Origin: Amycolatopsis palatopharyngis
Lineage (GTDB): Bacteria; Actinomycetota; Actinomycetes; Mycobacteriales; Pseudonocardiaceae
Reading direction: 5' to 3'
NCBI RefSeq assembly: GCF_003385185.1
Contig: NZ_PQHZ01000007.1
Location: 150,304-214,303 of the forward strand
Length of the DNA: 64,000 nucleotides
Under the pieces are notes generated by a model that did not search any database, was not told the origin of the DNA, and saw only the letters and a program-made list of their open reading frames with translations. Shown here piece after piece: positions 62,348-64,000 of the stretch. Within the stretch, counting starts at the first letter, position 1; each line of letters opens with the position of its first letter. The position numbers were made by a program, and so were the translations under genes.

Positions 62348-62586
62348 CGTCGCCACCAGCCTTTCGCCATGTGGCAGGCCAGCCAGCCGCACCACCCGAG
62401 GAACGCGGGGACCAGCAGGAAGCGGCGCCAGTGCAGCGGGTCGACACCCAGCCACAACCGGAACACGGTGGACAGGGTGCCCGACGGCTTGTCGGGGGCG
62501 CGGTCACGAAGGGCGGGGAGTTCGAGCCAGGCGAACGAGGCGAGGACCCCGATCAGCCACATCAGCCAGCGAAGAGGAGGGGTCAC
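62344..62586 (-). CDS. Small membrane protein
   Basis: This 80-residue protein has two membrane helices, LRWLMWLIGVLASFAWLELP and WRRFLLVPAFLGWCGWLACH. GTG 62586 follows GGGAGG and lies only 19 bases after an intrinsic terminator, so its expression may need antitermination or its own promoter. Function unknown. Confidence 0.55.
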   Translation of the reverse strand: MTPPLRWLMWLIGVLASFAWLELPALRDRAPDKPSGTLSTVFRLWLGVDPLHWRRFLLVPAFLGWCGWLACHMAKGWWRR

Positions 62587-62604
62587 TTTCGCCTCCCTGC
62601 AGGA

Positions 62605-62636
62605 GAAAACCCCCGTGACCTGCTGGTCTACGGGGG
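62605..62636 (-). terminator. Intrinsic terminator with U tract
   Basis: On the minus strand a stem with CCCCCGT and ACGGGGG arms (62636-62630 and 62616-62610), extended by GACC/GGTC, is followed by TTTTC. It ends transcription of the gene group 62729-63825. A CCAAC-N5-GTTGG palindrome (62678-62692) lies upstream. Confidence 0.8.
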
Positions 62637-62728
62637 CTCTCGGGATCGTCCTCTAGAGACAGATCACCAACATGACCAACCATACGTTGGCTGCTGGTCG
62701 TGAGCAAGACGGGGTGATCTACGGCGTG

Positions 62729-63160
62729 TCACAGCGGCCAGGGAGCGGCGTAGGGGACGGTGACGATCTCGCGCTTGAACTGGTCAGGGTTCTCAGGGTT
62801 GAGGACCAGGTCACCGCCCTCGTTGCGGACGAGCCGTTCGATGTGCCAGTTCCCGCCGTCGAGTTCGACGTCGAAGTCTTCCGGGATGTCGTTGGGGTCG
62901 AGGCCGTGCGCGCGGATGAACTCGCAGAGCTTCTCGCGGCGGGCGACCATTGCGGTGTCGGTGTCCATCTGCTTTGCCTCCTGGGTGTGTCGTTGATCGT
63001 ACGATGCTTGCGCTTCGAGCAGGTTCCACTGCCGGTGTCGGCGGGTGCCGTACGGCGTCCACCGGTCCACGCTCGCCCAATACCGCACGGTTCCGGGTGC
63101 GACCCGGAACAGTGAGGCGATAGCTGCGGTGTCGGCCAGCCGTAGGCGGGGTTTGATCAT
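62729..63160 (-). CDS. Phage HTH-containing protein
   Basis: This 143-residue protein starts at ATG 63160 (ATGA overlap). Its N-terminal third looks like a MerR/excisionase-like HTH: RLADTAAIASLFRVAPGTVR then YWASVDRWTPYGTRRHRQWN. The second half (from MDTDTAMVARREKLCEFIRA) is an acidic unrelated segment ending VTVPYAAPWPL, which might also be translated on its own. Could bind phage or host DNA in early control. Confidence 0.6.
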   Translation of the reverse strand: MIKPRLRLADTAAIASLFRVAPGTVRYWASVDRWTPYGTRRHRQWNLLEAQASYDQRHTQEAKQMDTDTAMVARREKLCEFIRAHGLDPNDIPEDFDVELDGGNWHIERLVRNEGGDLVLNPENPDQFKREIVTVPYAAPWPL

Positions 63161-63825
63161 CCGGTGTCCTCCAGCAACAACCCGAGCCACAGCCAGCGGT
63201 CGCGGGGCCACGTGCTGTCGCACGGCACGCAATGCACCTCATCCGCGTCGAGGGACGCGTACAGCTTGGTGCCGCACGTGTCGTCGCCGACGGGGGTGCG
63301 GCAGCGGCCGATGAACCGCTTCCGCTCGCCCAGCGGGGACAAACCCCGTGCTTGGCGGTGCAGGTCGGCGATGTCGTCGGCGACCTCCCCGATCCAGTCG
63401 TGCTGCGCGCACCAGTCCAGGTGGGCACGCAGGAACCGCACCTCGCCCGTGATGGTGGGTTCGCTGCTGTAGGTGATGCCGCGTTCGGCCCGCACCCACT
63501 GGGCGATGCCGTGCAGGGAGCCGACGAGCGAACGGATGGGGGTGTCCGACTCGTCCCGAGGGTCACGCAACCGATGCACCCCTGCCCCACCGGCGGACCG
63601 GTAGTCCAGGGCGACGATGACGTCGTCTCGCCCGGGTGAGCCCGACCCGAAGCCGGGGGCGCGGCGGCCGCCACCGCTGGAGCCTTTCATCACGGAGAGG
63701 GTGGCGGCGTAGTCCTCGATCTCCCCGAGGTGCTGCAAAACGCGGTTGACGCAGGGGAAGCAGGCGTAGCCGCGGTCGGGTTGGCGTTTGTTCTTACCCG
63801 GGCACAGCACGCACTGGGCGGTCAC
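63157..63825 (-). CDS. Zinc-ribbon phage protein
   Basis: This 222-residue protein starts at GTG 63825 (GTGA overlap with the upstream gene; an upstream ATG at 63846 is an alternative). Zinc pairs occur at both ends: AQCVLCPGKNKRQ, YACFPCVNRVL and CRTPVGDDTCGTKLY, VHCVPCDSTW. The type occurs in the early region of many actinophages. Function unknown; nucleic-acid binding is likely. Confidence 0.75.
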   Translation of the reverse strand: MTAQCVLCPGKNKRQPDRGYACFPCVNRVLQHLGEIEDYAATLSVMKGSSGGGRRAPGFGSGSPGRDDVIVALDYRSAGGAGVHRLRDPRDESDTPIRSLVGSLHGIAQWVRAERGITYSSEPTITGEVRFLRAHLDWCAQHDWIGEVADDIADLHRQARGLSPLGERKRFIGRCRTPVGDDTCGTKLYASLDADEVHCVPCDSTWPRDRWLWLGLLLEDTG

Positions 63826-64000
63826 GCTGCCCTCACTTTCGGGCATGGGGTGTCAGGACCACAACGGGTCATGCACCCGGTGGGGGTGGGTTTGCCGCAC
63901 TGGGTGCAGTGGCCGTGCTCGTTGCGTTCCAACTCCCCCACACGCTTCTCCAGGGCGCGAACCGTGGCTTCAAGTTCGGTCAGGACTTCGCCGGTCAGTA
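63822..64000 (-). CDS. Partial phage protein with coiled coil and cysteine-rich end
   Basis: Only the C-terminal 58 or so residues are in the window. They hold a coiled coil (ELEATVRALEKRVGELER) and a zinc-type end (HCTQCGKPTPTGC and TRCGPDTPCPK). The rest lies off the right edge. Function unknown. Confidence 0.6.
   Translation of the reverse strand, partial: LTGEVLTELEATVRALEKRVGELERNEHGHCTQCGKPTPTGCMTRCGPDTPCPKVRAA

Larger units (their letters stand above)
34660..64000. mobile_element. Prophage (siphovirus type), left end to window edge
   Basis: The element begins inside a truncated chromosomal gene and includes a lysogeny-type regulator pair, HicAB, and a complete leftward head-tail-lysis block from HNH/TerS/TerL to holin, all in the order of lambdoid/HK97-like siphoviruses of actinobacteria. 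At least 29.3 kb lie in the window. The right end, the integrase and most replication genes lie beyond 64,000. All essential virion genes found look intact. Confidence 0.93.

Noticed and set aside
62678..62692. Palindrome CCAAC-N5-GTTGG as a definite operator
   Set aside because: Short and single; kept only as a remark with the terminator because nothing links it to a regulator.

Overview
The window comes from a high-GC actinomycete. It carries mycothiol-type and F420-dependent enzymes, a PASTA-domain PknL kinase with an Rv2175c-like partner, actinobacterial LexA-type boxes, a WS/DGAT acyltransferase and a cutinase very close to that of Saccharomonospora. I infer the family Pseudonocardiaceae (Saccharomonospora, Prauserella or Amycolatopsis type); the genus is not proven. 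Positions 1 to about 34,670 are ordinary chromosome. From about 34,670 to the right edge lies one side of a prophage of the siphovirus type, which runs out of the window.

Chromosomal part. At the left edge a HEPN-domain gene and a DinB-like/maleylpyruvate isomerase-like gene read leftward below a perfect actinobacterial SOS box (1157-1172). Next come a YbaK-type deacylase coupled to a GNAT acetyltransferase, a P-loop kinase, an EamA exporter, a DUF885 metallopeptidase-like protein, metF, a PIG-L deacetylase, a GGPP synthase/phytoene desaturase pair and an F420-dependent oxidoreductase. A large LuxR-type (LAL) ATPase regulator sits directly upstream of a secreted cutinase/polyesterase with Cut190-like active-site residues. 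A CGNR regulator, an MFS exporter, the Rv2175c-like/PknL pair, a WS/DGAT, class II DAHP synthase, a secreted trypsin-like protease and gltBD follow. The order metF, prenyl synthase, Rv2175c, pknL, aroG resembles the M. tuberculosis Rv2172c-Rv2178c neighbourhood. A cobalamin riboswitch precedes a btuF-btuC-btuD type uptake operon. The last chromosomal genes are an SDR, with a KstR-like palindrome in front, and a dihydrodipicolinate reductase-like gene that stops at half length where the prophage begins.

Prophage. The left arm (34.7-38.3 kb) carries small coupled genes, a DUF397/XRE-DUF5753 pair as likely switch genes, a frameshifted zinc-finger gene and a HicAB toxin-antitoxin pair. From 60.9 kb down to 38.3 kb runs one leftward late block in the classical HK97/lambda order: HNH nuclease, TerS, TerL, portal, protease, major capsid, small decoration-like protein, glycosyltransferase-like protein, methyltransferase, connectors, major tail protein, G/GT tail chaperones with a -1 slippery site, tape measure with a lytic transglycosylase domain, Dit, Gp37-like tail protein, fibre, beta-helix protein, amidase endolysin, holin and repeat-rich distal proteins. 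Two LexA-like boxes lie just upstream of this block. Right of it (61.1-64.0 kb) are a second HNH protein, small proteins and zinc-ribbon/HTH proteins of the early region. No integrase is in the window; it should lie to the right.

The most interesting points are the SOS box on the HEPN operon, the paired LexA-like boxes at the head of the phage late block, the Cut190-like polyesterase, the modification enzymes inside the phage head module, and the homopolymer frameshift in a phage zinc-finger gene.
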